Positions 40,586 to 50,241 of a DNA stretch of 64,000 nt are shown here, in pieces; position 1 is the stretch's first letter, and each line of letters opens with the position of its first letter. The stretch covers positions 62,001 to 126,000 of the forward strand of contig NZ_JBPPLZ010000005.1 in NCBI RefSeq assembly GCF_051535235.1, read 5' to 3'. The position numbers and the translations under genes are program-made. This DNA is from Nitrobacter sp051535235. GTDB taxonomy: Bacteria > Pseudomonadota > Alphaproteobacteria > Rhizobiales > Xanthobacteraceae. The notes below the pieces were generated by a model. The model did not search any database. It saw only the letters and a program-made list of their open reading frames with translations, and was not told the DNA's origin.

Positions 40586-41827
40586 CTAGCTCGACTTACG
40601 CCGCAGCCATTTCAGCGCGCCGCGCCCGGCCGCGGCACCTGTCGCAAACGATGCCTGCAGCAGATACCCGCCAGTCGGCGCTTCCCAGTCCAGCATTTCG
40701 CCGGCAGCGAACACGCCCGGCAGCAGGCGGATCATGTAATCATCATCGAGCTCGCTGAACGCGATTCCACCCGCGGACGAAATCGCGCGCGCGATCGGCG
40801 CTACTCCGGTCAGCACCACGGGAACGGCACGGATCAGCGCCGCGAGCGCCGGCGGCGGCATCGACGCTGCGCTAACGCCGCCCGCTCTCGCTGTTTCCTG
40901 CAACAGGCCGATCGCAACGGGCGAAAGACCGGCAGCCTTGCGCAGCCAGTTCGAAACGGATTGCTTTCCGCGCGGTGCGCTCAAACGCGCGGTGAGTTCT
41001 TTTGTCGCAATATCAGGCCGAAGATCGATATTCAGCACGGCGCTTCCCGACGCGTTGATGTGTTCGCGCAGTATCGCCGAAAGGGCGTAGATCGCGCCGC
41101 CCTCGATGCCGCCACGAGTGACGAGGACCTCGCCGCGCATGGTGTGCGAACCCAACGATAATACGACATTCTTCAGCGGCAGACCTTCGAAACGATCGCG
41201 AAAAACGTCGCTCCACACCACGCTGAACGCACAATTAGCCGGTTGCAGCGGCGAGACAGTAACCCCCTTGCCTGCGAGATATTCGATCCACGCGCCGTCC
41301 GAACCGAGTCGCGGCCAGCTCGCGCCGCCGAGCGCCATGATCGTCGCGTCAGCCGCAACCGCGCGCTTGCCTTCAGGCGTCTGAAATTCAAGGCGACCAT
41401 CGCGATCCCAACCACCCCAGCGATGCCGCAGCGCCAGCGCCACACTGAGCGAATCGAGCCGGGTGAGCCACGCGCGCAGGAGCGGCGACGCCTTCAGCGT
41501 TTTCGGAAACACCCGCCCGCTCGATCCGACGAATGTCGGCTGTCCGAGATCGTCGGCCCACTTTCGCAAGGCCTCCGGCGAGAACGCATCAATGGCGGAT
41601 TGCAAATGCGACGCCGCCGCGCCGTAGCGCGCGAGAAATTGCGGCAGCGGCTCGCTGTGCGTCAGATTGAGTCCGCCGCGGCCCGCCATCAGGAATTTGC
41701 GGCCCGCGGACGGCATCGCATCGAACACGGTCACGCGCACGCCGCCTTTCGCAAGAACCTCTGCAGCCATCAGGCCGGCGGGACCGGCGCCGATAATCGC
41801 GGCTTGGACATGGAGAACCTCAGGCAT
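40586..41827 (-). CDS. BaiN/HI0933-like NAD(P)/FAD-dependent oxidoreductase
   Basis: 413 residues. N-terminal FAD dinucleotide motif AAIIGAGPAGLMAAEVLAKG, then AGRKFLMAGRGGLNLTHSEP typical of the family, TFVGSSGRVFP and a C-terminal GVFAAGEMLDWEAPTGGYLL with ATGAAAGRGA. Flavoprotein of unresolved substrate (flavin-dependent reductase). Single gene next to the MaoC gene. Confidence 0.88.
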   Translation of the reverse strand: MPEVLHVQAAIIGAGPAGLMAAEVLAKGGVRVTVFDAMPSAGRKFLMAGRGGLNLTHSEPLPQFLARYGAAASHLQSAIDAFSPEALRKWADDLGQPTFVGSSGRVFPKTLKASPLLRAWLTRLDSLSVALALRHRWGGWDRDGRLEFQTPEGKRAVAADATIMALGGASWPRLGSDGAWIEYLAGKGVTVSPLQPANCAFSVVWSDVFRDRFEGLPLKNVVLSLGSHTMRGEVLVTRGGIEGGAIYALSAILREHINASGSAVLNIDLRPDIATKELTARLSAPRGKQSVSNWLRKAAGLSPVAIGLLQETARAGGVSAASMPPPALAALIRAVPVVLTGVAPIARAISSAGGIAFSELDDDYMIRLLPGVFAAGEMLDWEAPTGGYLLQASFATGAAAGRGALKWLRRKSS

Positions 41828-41895
41828 GCGATGGGTATGCCTGACTCAACCGCGTACCGCCATAACCCATAACGTCACGACGCAGCCGTAGGCCG

Positions 41896-42375
41896 TCAGG
41901 AAAAGTGCAGAACGGCGAGCCAGTCGGCGACCAGCGCCGACCGCTTCCCGCCCTCGATCTCGACGCTGACGGCGGTGCGCGACAGCAGTTCGCCGGGTTT
42001 GCGAAGCGTCGCCTCGGTCAGCATGAAGCGGCCCCGGACACGGGAGCCGGACTTGACCGGCGAGATGAACCGGAGGCGGTCGAAGCCGTAATTGACTCCC
42101 ATGGTGACGCCCTCGATTCGCGGCATCACCTCGTATGACATGACGCTGAGCAACGACAAGGTCAGGAATCCATGTGCGATGGTGCCGCCGAACTCCGTTT
42201 CGCTTCCCGCCCGCTCGGGATCGAGATGAATGAACTGATGGTCCTCGACCACGTCGGCATAGGCGTCGATCCGCTTCTGGTCGATCAGGTGCCACGAGGA
42301 AACGCCGGTCTCCTGCCCGACCATCTGCCGATAGACATCGAGCGAAACCGGCGCGGTCTTCCAGACGTCATTCAC
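41896..42375 (-). CDS. MaoC-type (R)-specific enoyl-CoA hydratase
   Basis: 159 residues, hotdog fold. The hydratase motif with catalytic Asp and His is DHQFIHLDPERA and GTIAHGFLTLSLL. Adds water to (R)-enoyl-CoA. Begins 4 bases after the CoA-ligase stop, last gene in the catabolic operon. Confidence 0.88.
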   Translation of the reverse strand: MNDVWKTAPVSLDVYRQMVGQETGVSSWHLIDQKRIDAYADVVEDHQFIHLDPERAGSETEFGGTIAHGFLTLSLLSVMSYEVMPRIEGVTMGVNYGFDRLRFISPVKSGSRVRGRFMLTEATLRKPGELLSRTAVSVEIEGGKRSALVADWLAVLHFS

Positions 42376-42378
42376 GAT

Positions 42379-44112
42379 TCAGATCTCCGCAGCTTTCGAT
42401 TTCAGCGCTTGAAGCTCCGGAAAATCCTCTTCACAAAATTCCACTCCGCGCAACGCGTCGCCACGATCGTTGTCGCGCTCAAGGCGGCGAAGCTGGACGC
42501 GGCGAATCTTCCCCGAAATCGTCTTCGGCAATTCAGTAACGAGTTCGAGCTTGCGGATGCGCCTGAACGGCGCCATCCGCTCGGCCATGTGCCTGAAGAT
42601 CGACAACGCGGTTTCGCGCGATCGCTCCGCGCCGCCGACCAATAGAACGTATGCTTTCGGGATTGCCAGCCTGATCGGATCGGGACTCGGCACCACGGCG
42701 GCTTCCGCCACCGCATCGTGTTCGAGCAGAACGCTCTCCAGTTCGAACGGGCTGATGCGATAGTCGGACGACTTGAACACATCATCCGATCGGCCGACAA
42801 ATGTGAGATAGCCGTCGTCATCGACGAACACCACGTCGCCGGTGCGATAAAGATCGCCATCGGCGCCGCTCAGTTGGCCCCCCTCGCCCTGATAGCCCTG
42901 CATCAGGCCGGCCGGCCGATCCCCGCCCAGCACCAACGTCACCTCGCCCTCTCTGGCCGGATTGCCGTCCGCGTCGATCACCTTCACCTTGTAGCCCGGC
43001 ATCGGCCGCCCCATCGAGCCGATCTTGACCTTCTGCCCCGGCGAGTTGCCGGCGAGCGCGGTCGTCTCGGTCTGGCCGTAGCCGTCGCGTATCGTCAAAC
43101 CCCACGCCGACTTCACCCGATCGATCACCTCCGGGTTGAGCGGTTCGCCCGCGCCGCAGACTTCGCGCAGCGCGACCTTGAAGTCCGACAGCTTCTCCTG
43201 AATGAACAATCGCCACACCGTTGGCGGCGCGCACAACGTCGTCACGCCGCAGCGCCCGATGGTCGCCAGCAGACCCTTTGCCTCGAAGCGCGGCTGGTTA
43301 CAGATGAAGATGGTTGCGCCTGCATTCCAGGGCGCGAAGAAGCAGCTCCAGGCATGCTTGGCCCATCCCGGCGAGGAAATGTTCAGGTGGACATCGCCGG
43401 GCTTCAGTCCGATCCAGTACATGGTGGACAGATGGCCGACGGGATAGCTGCGTTGGCTGTGCCGCACCAGCTTCGGCTTCGCCGTGGTGCCCGATGTGAA
43501 ATACAACAGCATCGGGTCGTCGGCATCCGTCGCGCCATCTGGCTTGTAGCTCTCCGGAAAATCGTTCGTCGTCTCATAGGGCAGCCAGCTTGTGTGCGAC
43601 GTCGACGAGGCGACGACGATGCGTATCAGACCCTCGCCACCGAGGCTTGCGAATTTCGTCACCTGATCCTGCGTCGCGACGACAGCTTTGACGCCGCCGC
43701 GATCGAGGCGGTCGCGCAATTCATCGGGCGTGAGCAAGGTCGTCGCCGGGATAATCACGACGCCGAGCTTGATGCAGGCCAGCATGGTCTCCCACAGCGG
43801 AACGACATTGCCGAGCAGCAACAGCAGGTGATCGCCGCGCTTCAGGCCCTGCGCTCGCAGGAAATTCGCAACCTGGTTCGAGCGCCGCGACATCGCCTCG
43901 AACGTCACCTTGGTCTCGATCCCGCCGGCGGCATCGACGATCCACAGCGCTGCCCGGTCCTTGCTTGCCGGTTCGGTCGCGAGAGTGGCGTCGAACCAGT
44001 CCAGCGCCCAGTTGAACGGACCGGGGTCCGGCCATTTGAAGCCGTCGACGGCGGCATCGTAATCTGTGCGATGCCGCAGCAGGAATTCGCGCGCCTCGGC
44101 AAACGTCGTCAT
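42379..44112 (-). CDS. AMP-dependent acyl-CoA synthetase
   Basis: 577 residues. P-loop LLYFTSGTTAKPKLVRHSQR, acyl/adenine motif DGYGQTETT, YRTGDVVFVDDDGYLTFVGR hinge and C-terminal Lys in PKTISGKIRRVQLR. Activates a carboxylic acid to its CoA ester; sequence resembles medium-chain/benzoate-type ligases (ACSM-like). Given its neighbours the substrate may be a branched or short acid (inference). Its ATG overlaps the mmsB stop (TGATG). Confidence 0.9.
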   Translation of the reverse strand: MTTFAEAREFLLRHRTDYDAAVDGFKWPDPGPFNWALDWFDATLATEPASKDRAALWIVDAAGGIETKVTFEAMSRRSNQVANFLRAQGLKRGDHLLLLLGNVVPLWETMLACIKLGVVIIPATTLLTPDELRDRLDRGGVKAVVATQDQVTKFASLGGEGLIRIVVASSTSHTSWLPYETTNDFPESYKPDGATDADDPMLLYFTSGTTAKPKLVRHSQRSYPVGHLSTMYWIGLKPGDVHLNISSPGWAKHAWSCFFAPWNAGATIFICNQPRFEAKGLLATIGRCGVTTLCAPPTVWRLFIQEKLSDFKVALREVCGAGEPLNPEVIDRVKSAWGLTIRDGYGQTETTALAGNSPGQKVKIGSMGRPMPGYKVKVIDADGNPAREGEVTLVLGGDRPAGLMQGYQGEGGQLSGADGDLYRTGDVVFVDDDGYLTFVGRSDDVFKSSDYRISPFELESVLLEHDAVAEAAVVPSPDPIRLAIPKAYVLLVGGAERSRETALSIFRHMAERMAPFRRIRKLELVTELPKTISGKIRRVQLRRLERDNDRGDALRGVEFCEEDFPELQALKSKAAEI

Positions 44113-45008
44113 CAGCCGCCCCTGTTGTCGGCAAGGGCGCGAATGTGGCGGATGATGCCGGAGAAATCGACGCCACCGTTTCCGGCTGCAGCGAACGTCT
44201 TGTAAATGTCCCGCGCATGCTGTCCGAGCGGCGTGACTGCACCAACAGAGGTCGCCGCTTCCTGCGCAAGCGTCAGGTCCTTGAGCATCAGCGCCGACGC
44301 GAAGCCGGGCTTGTAATCGTTATTGGCCGGCGACGACGGAACCGGACCCGGCACCGGACAATAGCTCGTCAGCGACCAGCACTGGCCCGACGAGGTCGAA
44401 GCGACGTCGAACAACGCCTGGTGCGACAGGCCGAGCTTTTCCGCCAGCGCAAAGGCTTCGCCGACCGCGATCATCGAGATGCCCAGAATCATGTTGTTGC
44501 AGATCTTGGCCGCCTGCCCCGCGCCGGCATCGCCGCAATGAACGATCTTCTTGCCCATGGCTTCGAGAATCGGCTTCGCCGCCGCGAATGCCTTATCCTC
44601 GCCGCCAGCCATGAAAGTCAGCGTCGCGCCCGTGGCGCCGCCGACGCCGCCCGAAACCGGCGCATCGATCGAAAGCAACGACGCCTTCCTCGCCAGCGCG
44701 TGGGCCTGCCGCGCGCTTTCCACGTCGACGGTCGAACAGTCGATCATCAGCGCGCTCTTCGCGACGGAAGGAACGATATCGGTCCACACCGACACCACGT
44801 GCTTGCCGGCCGGCAGCATAGTGATGACAACGTTCGCATCCTTCACCGCACTGCTCGCGCTATCGGCGACCCCTACGCCATTCGCCTTCGCCGCATCCGT
44901 CAGCGCGGGGACCAGATCGAAACCGATGACATCGTGGCCGGCCTTGACCAGATTGGCGGCCATGGGCCCGCCCATGTTGCCGAGACCGATGAACGCAATG
45001 GTCGACAT
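44112..45008 (-). CDS. mmsB: 3-hydroxyisobutyrate dehydrogenase
   Basis: 298 residues from the ATG at 45008 with GGAGG 6 bases upstream (in-frame GTG at 45014 rejected). Rossmann FIGLGNMGGPMAANLVKAGH, substrate motif DAPVSGGVGGATGATLTFMA and catalytic Lys in GAGQAAKICNNMILG. Oxidises 3-hydroxyisobutyrate to methylmalonate semialdehyde, the substrate of MmsA. Confidence 0.93.
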   Translation of the reverse strand: MSTIAFIGLGNMGGPMAANLVKAGHDVIGFDLVPALTDAAKANGVGVADSASSAVKDANVVITMLPAGKHVVSVWTDIVPSVAKSALMIDCSTVDVESARQAHALARKASLLSIDAPVSGGVGGATGATLTFMAGGEDKAFAAAKPILEAMGKKIVHCGDAGAGQAAKICNNMILGISMIAVGEAFALAEKLGLSHQALFDVASTSSGQCWSLTSYCPVPGPVPSSPANNDYKPGFASALMLKDLTLAQEAATSVGAVTPLGQHARDIYKTFAAAGNGGVDFSGIIRHIRALADNRGG

Positions 45009-45035
45009 GCTCACCCTCCGATCGAGGTTTCTTCT

Positions 45036-46109
45036 CTAGTCGAATACAAGCTCATCCGCGCCGATACTGGCAAAATAAGGCGCAATCATTTCCGGCGTAA
45101 CCTCCTCGATCCGCGGCGGCGACCATTTTGGCTCGCGGTCCTTGTCGATGACGGCCGCTCGAATGCCTTCGCGAAAGTCGTCGCTCGCAAACACCGCGAG
45201 CGCTGCGCGATATTCACGCGCGAGACATTCCTCCAGCGTGGCCGACGCGCGCGCGAGCCGCAACAGCTTGAGCGTCACCACCAGGCCGCGCGGTGATTTC
45301 TCGTTCAGCGCCTTGAGCGTCGAACGTGCGAGCTCCGATCCGTCACGATGCAGGGCCGCGACGATATCGTCCATTCGACCATGGGCGAACCACGCATCGA
45401 TCCGCGGCCGGATGGCCGCAACGGGGCTTGTCGCTTCGCCCGTTGCAAAGCCCGCGATCGCGGCTCTCACGCGGGCCGAATCGGCGCTGGCGCCGAGATC
45501 GAGCAGCGCCTCGCGAAGCGCGGCAAGTTTTCGCGACGGCACGACGGCATCGGCAAAACCGGCGTAGATGGCATCCGGCCCGGTCATGGGCTGGCCCGTC
45601 AGCCCGAAATACGTGCCGGTTTCGCCCGGCGCGTGCGACAACAGCCAGGTGCCGCCGACATCCGGAAAGAAGCCGAGACCGACTTCCGGCATGGAAAGCC
45701 GTGTTCTCTCGGTGACGACACGGTGCGCGCCATGCGCCGACAATCCGACGCCGCCGCCCATCACGATGCCGTCCATGAAAGCGACATAGGGCTTGGCGAG
45801 TTTCGCAATCCGCGCGTTGAGGAGATATTCCTCGCGCCACAAAATCCTGCCGAGGTTGCTTCCCTCGTTCGCGCTATCCCAGAGCGTGCGGATATCACCG
45901 CCCGCGCACAGGCCGCGCTCGCCCGCCCCCTCCAGCAGAATCAAACCGACGGCGGGGTCGCTCTCGAACTCGTCCAGCGCTCTGTCGATCCCGCGGAACA
46001 TCTCCAGCGTGACGGCATTGATCGCCTTCGGTCGATTGAGGCGAATGACGCCCGCGCCTCCCTCGCGTCGTGAAATCAGATCCGGCCCGTCATCAGAAAA
46101 ACCCTTCAT
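45036..46109 (-). CDS. 3-hydroxyisobutyryl-CoA hydrolase (enoyl-CoA hydratase family)
   Basis: 357 residues from the ATG at 46109, chosen because it overlaps the previous stop (ATGA). Crotonase core with oxyanion-hole motifs GLCAGGDIRTLWDSA and DGIVMGGGVGLSAHGAH, then RLSMPEVGLGFFPDVGGTWLL, the HIBCH pattern with conserved Glu and Asp. Removes CoA from 3-hydroxyisobutyryl-CoA in valine breakdown. Confidence 0.9.
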   Translation of the reverse strand: MKGFSDDGPDLISRREGGAGVIRLNRPKAINAVTLEMFRGIDRALDEFESDPAVGLILLEGAGERGLCAGGDIRTLWDSANEGSNLGRILWREEYLLNARIAKLAKPYVAFMDGIVMGGGVGLSAHGAHRVVTERTRLSMPEVGLGFFPDVGGTWLLSHAPGETGTYFGLTGQPMTGPDAIYAGFADAVVPSRKLAALREALLDLGASADSARVRAAIAGFATGEATSPVAAIRPRIDAWFAHGRMDDIVAALHRDGSELARSTLKALNEKSPRGLVVTLKLLRLARASATLEECLAREYRAALAVFASDDFREGIRAAVIDKDREPKWSPPRIEEVTPEMIAPYFASIGADELVFD

Positions 46110-47251
46110 CTTGCGCCCTCGATCAACTTGCGCGACACGATCAGGCGCATGATCTCGTTGGTACCCTCGAGAATCTGATGCACGCGCAGATCGCGCACGA
46201 TCTTCTCGATTCCGTATTCGCTGAGATAGCCATAGCCGCCGTGCAGTTGCAGCGCCTGATTGGCGACCTCGAATCCGACATCCGTGGCGAATCGCTTTGC
46301 CATCGCGCACAGCATCGCGGCGTCAGTATCATGCCGGTCCAGCGCGGCGGCGGCGCGCCACAGAAACGTCCGTGCCGCTTCCAATTCGGTGGCCATGTCG
46401 GCGATCTTGAATTGCAGAGCCTGGAATTCGTCGAGCCGCTTGCCGAACGCCTTGCGCTCCTTCGTGTAGGCAAGCGCCTTGTCGAGTGCCGATTGCGCGC
46501 CGCCGAGCGAACAGGCGGCGATGTTCAGCCGCCCGCCATCGAGGCCGGCCATCGCGATCCTGAAGCCGATGCCTTCGTCGCCGATGCGATTGGCGACCGG
46601 CACGCGCGCATTCTCGAAGACCACCGCGCGGGTCGGCTGCGCGTTCCAGCCCATCTTGCGCTCGTTGGCCCCGAACGAAACGCCCGGCGTGTCGCGTTCG
46701 ACCACCAGCGTCGAAATGCCGTCCGGCCCGTCGCCGCCGGTACGAACCATGGTGACATAGATGTCGCTTTGGCCCGCGCCGGAGATGAACTGCTTCTGCC
46801 CGTTGAGCACGTAGTGATCGCCGTTGCGCACCGCGCGTGTCCGCAACGCCGCCGCGTCCGAGCCGACACCGGGCTCGGTGAGGCAGTAGCTCGCCAGCAT
46901 GTCCATGACGCAGAGTTTCGGCAGCCATCTGCGCCGCTGCTCATCCGAGCCATGGGCATCGATCATCCACGCGGCCATGTTGTGGATCGAAATGAACGAC
47001 GAGACTGTTGGACAGCCCTGCGCCAGCGCCTCGAAGATCAGCGCGGCATCGAAACGGCTCAGCGCCGAACCGCCGACATCGTCGCGGATGGTGATGCCGC
47101 CGATACCCAGCGCCGCCGCTTCGCGCATCACATCGATCGGAAAGTGCTTCTCCTCGTCCCACTTCAGGGCGAACGGCGCGATCTTGTCGGCCGCGAATGC
47201 GCGCGCCATGTCGCGAATGGCGACCTGATCCTCGGTGAGCGCGAACTGCAT
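46106..47251 (-). CDS. acyl-CoA dehydrogenase, isobutyryl-CoA-type
   Basis: 381 residues. ACAD signatures: YCLTEPGVGSDAAALRTRAV, FAD-binding EYGIEKIVRDLRVHQILEGT with the catalytic Glu in ILEGTNEI. Position between mmsA and the HIBCH gene points to isobutyryl-CoA or a related branched acyl-CoA. Starts 13 bases after the mmsA stop. Confidence 0.88.
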   Translation of the reverse strand: MQFALTEDQVAIRDMARAFAADKIAPFALKWDEEKHFPIDVMREAAALGIGGITIRDDVGGSALSRFDAALIFEALAQGCPTVSSFISIHNMAAWMIDAHGSDEQRRRWLPKLCVMDMLASYCLTEPGVGSDAAALRTRAVRNGDHYVLNGQKQFISGAGQSDIYVTMVRTGGDGPDGISTLVVERDTPGVSFGANERKMGWNAQPTRAVVFENARVPVANRIGDEGIGFRIAMAGLDGGRLNIAACSLGGAQSALDKALAYTKERKAFGKRLDEFQALQFKIADMATELEAARTFLWRAAAALDRHDTDAAMLCAMAKRFATDVGFEVANQALQLHGGYGYLSEYGIEKIVRDLRVHQILEGTNEIMRLIVSRKLIEGAR

Positions 47252-47264
47252 GCGTGGCTGCCGA

Positions 47265-48758
47265 TCACTTGCTGTGGAACGCGAACTGCGTCCCTTCCTT
47301 GACGCCGGAGGGCCAGCGCGAGGTCACGGTCTTGGTCTTGGTGTAGAACCGCACCGAGTCGGAGCCGTACTGATTGAGGTCGCCAAAGCCCGAGCGCTTC
47401 CAGCCGCCGAAACTGTAGTAGGCGACCGGCACCGGGATCGGCACGTTGATGCCGACCATGCCGACCTGGACCCGGGAGGCGAACTCGCGCGCGGCATCGC
47501 CGTCGCGCGTGAAGATCGCGACGCCGTTGCCGTATTCATGCTCGGACGGCAGCGTCACCGCTTCGTCGAAATCCTTCGCCCGCACCACTGACAGCACGGG
47601 GCCGAAAATCTCTTCCTTGTAGATCCGCATGTCCCTGGTGACATTGTCGAACAGACAGCCACCCATGTAGAAGCCATTTTCGTAACCCTGCAGCTTGAAG
47701 CCGCGGCCGTCGACTGCGAGCGTCGCGCCTTCCTTGACGCCGATCTCGACGTAATCCTTGACGCGCTCAAGCGCCGCCCTGGTGACGAGCGGCCCGAAGT
47801 CGGCGGACGCATCGGTGGACGGACCGATCTTCAGGTTCTCGACGCGCGGAATAAGCTTTTCCATCAGGCGATCGGCGGTAGCCTTGCCGACAGGTACCGC
47901 GACCGACACCGCCATGCAGCGCTCGCCGGCCGCGCCGTAGCCCGCGCCGACCAGCGCATCCACCGACTGGTCCATGTCGGCGTCCGGCATGATGATCATG
48001 TGGTTCTTGGCGCCGCCGAAGCATTGCGAACGTTTGCCGGCCGCCGCCGCCCGTGAATAGATGTAGTGCGCGATCGACGAGGAGCCGACGAAACCGACCG
48101 CCGAAATATCCGGGTCGTCAAGAATGGCATCGACCGCCTCCTTGTCGCCGTTGACGACATTGAGAATACCCGGCGGCAGACCGGCCTCCAGCATCAGTTC
48201 GGCCAGCCGCATCGGCACGCCGGGATCACGCTCGGAGGGTTTCAGGATAAAGGCGTTGCCGCAGGCGATCGCCGGCGCGAACTTCCACATCGGGATCATC
48301 GCCGGGAAATTGAACGGCGTGATGCCGGCGACGACCCCGAGGGGCTGACGCATCGAATAGCTGTCGATGCCGGGACCGGCGTTCTCGGTGAAGCCGCCTT
48401 TCATCAGTTCGGGAATGCCGATGGCGTATTCGACAACCTCAACGCCGCGGAAGATGTCGCCCTTGGCATCGGGAATGGTCTTGCCATGTTCGCGTGCGAG
48501 CAGCTCGGCCATCGCGTCGTTGTCGCGCGCCATCAGTTCGAGAAACTTCATCAGCACGCGGACACGGCGTTGCGGATTGGTCGCGGCCCAGGCCGGCTGC
48601 GCCGCCTTGGCGTTCTCCACGGCCTCGCGCATTTCCGCTTTCGACGCCAGCGCGACGGTGGCCTGCACATCGCCGGTCATCGGTTGATAAACGTCGGCGA
48701 ACCGCCCGGACCTGCCGCTGACAGTCTTGCCGCCAATAAAATGTCCGATGGTGCGCAT
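47265..48758 (-). CDS. mmsA: methylmalonate-semialdehyde dehydrogenase (CoA-acylating)
   Basis: 497 residues; AGGAGG-type ribosome-binding site. Aldehyde dehydrogenase fold with NAD-binding Glu region GFVGSSSIAHYIYSRAAAAG, FGGAKNHMIIMPDADMD and the catalytic Cys in GERCMAVSVAV, all typical of MmsA rather than other ALDHs. Forms propionyl-CoA. First gene of the operon mmsA, acd, HIBCH, mmsB, ligase, maoC. Confidence 0.95.
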   Translation of the reverse strand: MRTIGHFIGGKTVSGRSGRFADVYQPMTGDVQATVALASKAEMREAVENAKAAQPAWAATNPQRRVRVLMKFLELMARDNDAMAELLAREHGKTIPDAKGDIFRGVEVVEYAIGIPELMKGGFTENAGPGIDSYSMRQPLGVVAGITPFNFPAMIPMWKFAPAIACGNAFILKPSERDPGVPMRLAELMLEAGLPPGILNVVNGDKEAVDAILDDPDISAVGFVGSSSIAHYIYSRAAAAGKRSQCFGGAKNHMIIMPDADMDQSVDALVGAGYGAAGERCMAVSVAVPVGKATADRLMEKLIPRVENLKIGPSTDASADFGPLVTRAALERVKDYVEIGVKEGATLAVDGRGFKLQGYENGFYMGGCLFDNVTRDMRIYKEEIFGPVLSVVRAKDFDEAVTLPSEHEYGNGVAIFTRDGDAAREFASRVQVGMVGINVPIPVPVAYYSFGGWKRSGFGDLNQYGSDSVRFYTKTKTVTSRWPSGVKEGTQFAFHSK

Positions 48759-48849
48759 GTTTCCTCCTGGCGGGTCCGCAAGGTCGTCCGTGCATCCTGA
48801 CCTGTATCTTCAGGTCTTGAAAGAGTTTCCGTGCGCAACCGTTTACTCG

Positions 48850-50019
48850 TTACCTGGCGGGCTCCAGGATCGAGACGTAGTTCGCAACAGCCGTACCGCC
48901 CATGTTGAAGATACCGGCGAGTTTCGTGTCGCTGATCTGCATGCCCTCCGGCGCTTGGCCTACGAGTTGCATCGCGCTCATCACATGCATGGAGACGCCG
49001 GTGGCGCCGATCGGATGGCCCTTGGCCTTGAGGCCACCGGACGGATTGATCGGCAGCTTGCCCTCCTTACCTGTCCAGCCTTCCTTGATGGCACGCGCGC
49101 CCTGCCCCTTCGGCGTCAGGCCCATGGCTTCGTATTCGATCAGTTCGGCGATGGTGAAGCAATCATGGGTCTCGACGAACGAGAGATCGGACAGCGTCAC
49201 GCCAGCCGTCGCGAGCGCCCGCTGCCAGGCCACCGCGCAACCCTCGAAATCGAGAATGTTGCGTTTCGACATCGGCAGGAAATCCTGCGCGTGCCCGGTC
49301 GCGCGAATGGTCACCGCCTTGCGCGCGGTTTTCGCCGTCTCCGCATCCATCAGCACCAGCGCGGCCGCGCCATCCGACACCGGCGAACAGTCGGTGCGCT
49401 TCAGCGGTCCGGCGACGAACGGATTCTTCTCGCTCTCGGAGCGGCAGAAGTCGTAACCGAAATCCTTGCGTATCTGCGCGTAAGGGTTGGCGACGCCATT
49501 CCTGTGATTCTTTGCCGCGATCATCGCCAGGGCGTCCGACTGGTCGCCGTATCTCTGGAAGTAGGCCTGCGCGATCTTGCCGAACACGCCGGCGAAGCCG
49601 CCAGGAGTATCGCCGTCCTCGGGCAGGTAAGAGGCGCGCAGCAGATTGCGGCCGATCTCGGGACCGGGCGTGCGCGTCATCTGCTCGACGCCGACAACCA
49701 GCACGATCCTGGCCGCGCCCGAGGCGATGGCGCGGATACCTTGATGCACAGCCGCCGATCCGGTGGCACAGGCGTTCTCCACCCGTGTCGCCGGCTTGAA
49801 GCGAAGTGCCGGATCGGCCTGCAAGACAAGCGAGGCGGTAAAATCCTGCGGCGAGAAGCCGGCGTTGAAATGCCCAAGCACAATCTCGTCGACGTCGCGG
49901 GCGGCAACGCCGGCATCGGCCAGAGCTTCGGTCGCCACCCTCACCACGAGGCTTTCAACGGTTTCGCTGTCGAGTTTGCCAAACGGCGTATGCGCCCATC
50001 CGACAATGCTGGCGGTCAT
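48850..50019 (-). CDS. thiolase (acetyl-CoA acetyltransferase, SCP2-type)
   Basis: 389 residues from the ATG at 50019 (GGGAG upstream). Nucleophile Cys in RVENACATGSAAVHQG, His in VETHDCFTIAELIEYE, and GGLKAKGHPIGATGVSM with the second active-site residues. Cleaves or condenses acyl-CoA; substrate unknown. Upstream of the mms operon, same strand, with a 90-base gap, so may be separate. Confidence 0.9.
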   Translation of the reverse strand: MTASIVGWAHTPFGKLDSETVESLVVRVATEALADAGVAARDVDEIVLGHFNAGFSPQDFTASLVLQADPALRFKPATRVENACATGSAAVHQGIRAIASGAARIVLVVGVEQMTRTPGPEIGRNLLRASYLPEDGDTPGGFAGVFGKIAQAYFQRYGDQSDALAMIAAKNHRNGVANPYAQIRKDFGYDFCRSESEKNPFVAGPLKRTDCSPVSDGAAALVLMDAETAKTARKAVTIRATGHAQDFLPMSKRNILDFEGCAVAWQRALATAGVTLSDLSFVETHDCFTIAELIEYEAMGLTPKGQGARAIKEGWTGKEGKLPINPSGGLKAKGHPIGATGVSMHVMSAMQLVGQAPEGMQISDTKLAGIFNMGGTAVANYVSILEPAR

Positions 50020-50241
50020 GGTCGTGCTCCCATGCGGCCTGTTATCTCCGGCCAATTACACGCCCACATATAGTCTCTCGGCAACACCGAGGTCAGGGGG
50101 ATCGCGGAATTTCCATCCCGCCACAGCGGATCACAGCGGCCAAAACGGCGCGACGTCACCGTCGGCAAAAGCCACGCCGCCCATCATAAGCCCGCCGCGA
50201 TCCGCGCTGTAGGGGGTATTCCGGACCGGACTGGATCAGGA

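Noticed and set aside
36841..44205. Long antisense or alternate frames over uup, the CoA ligase and others
   Set aside because: All overlap strongly conserved genes and show no protein features of their own.
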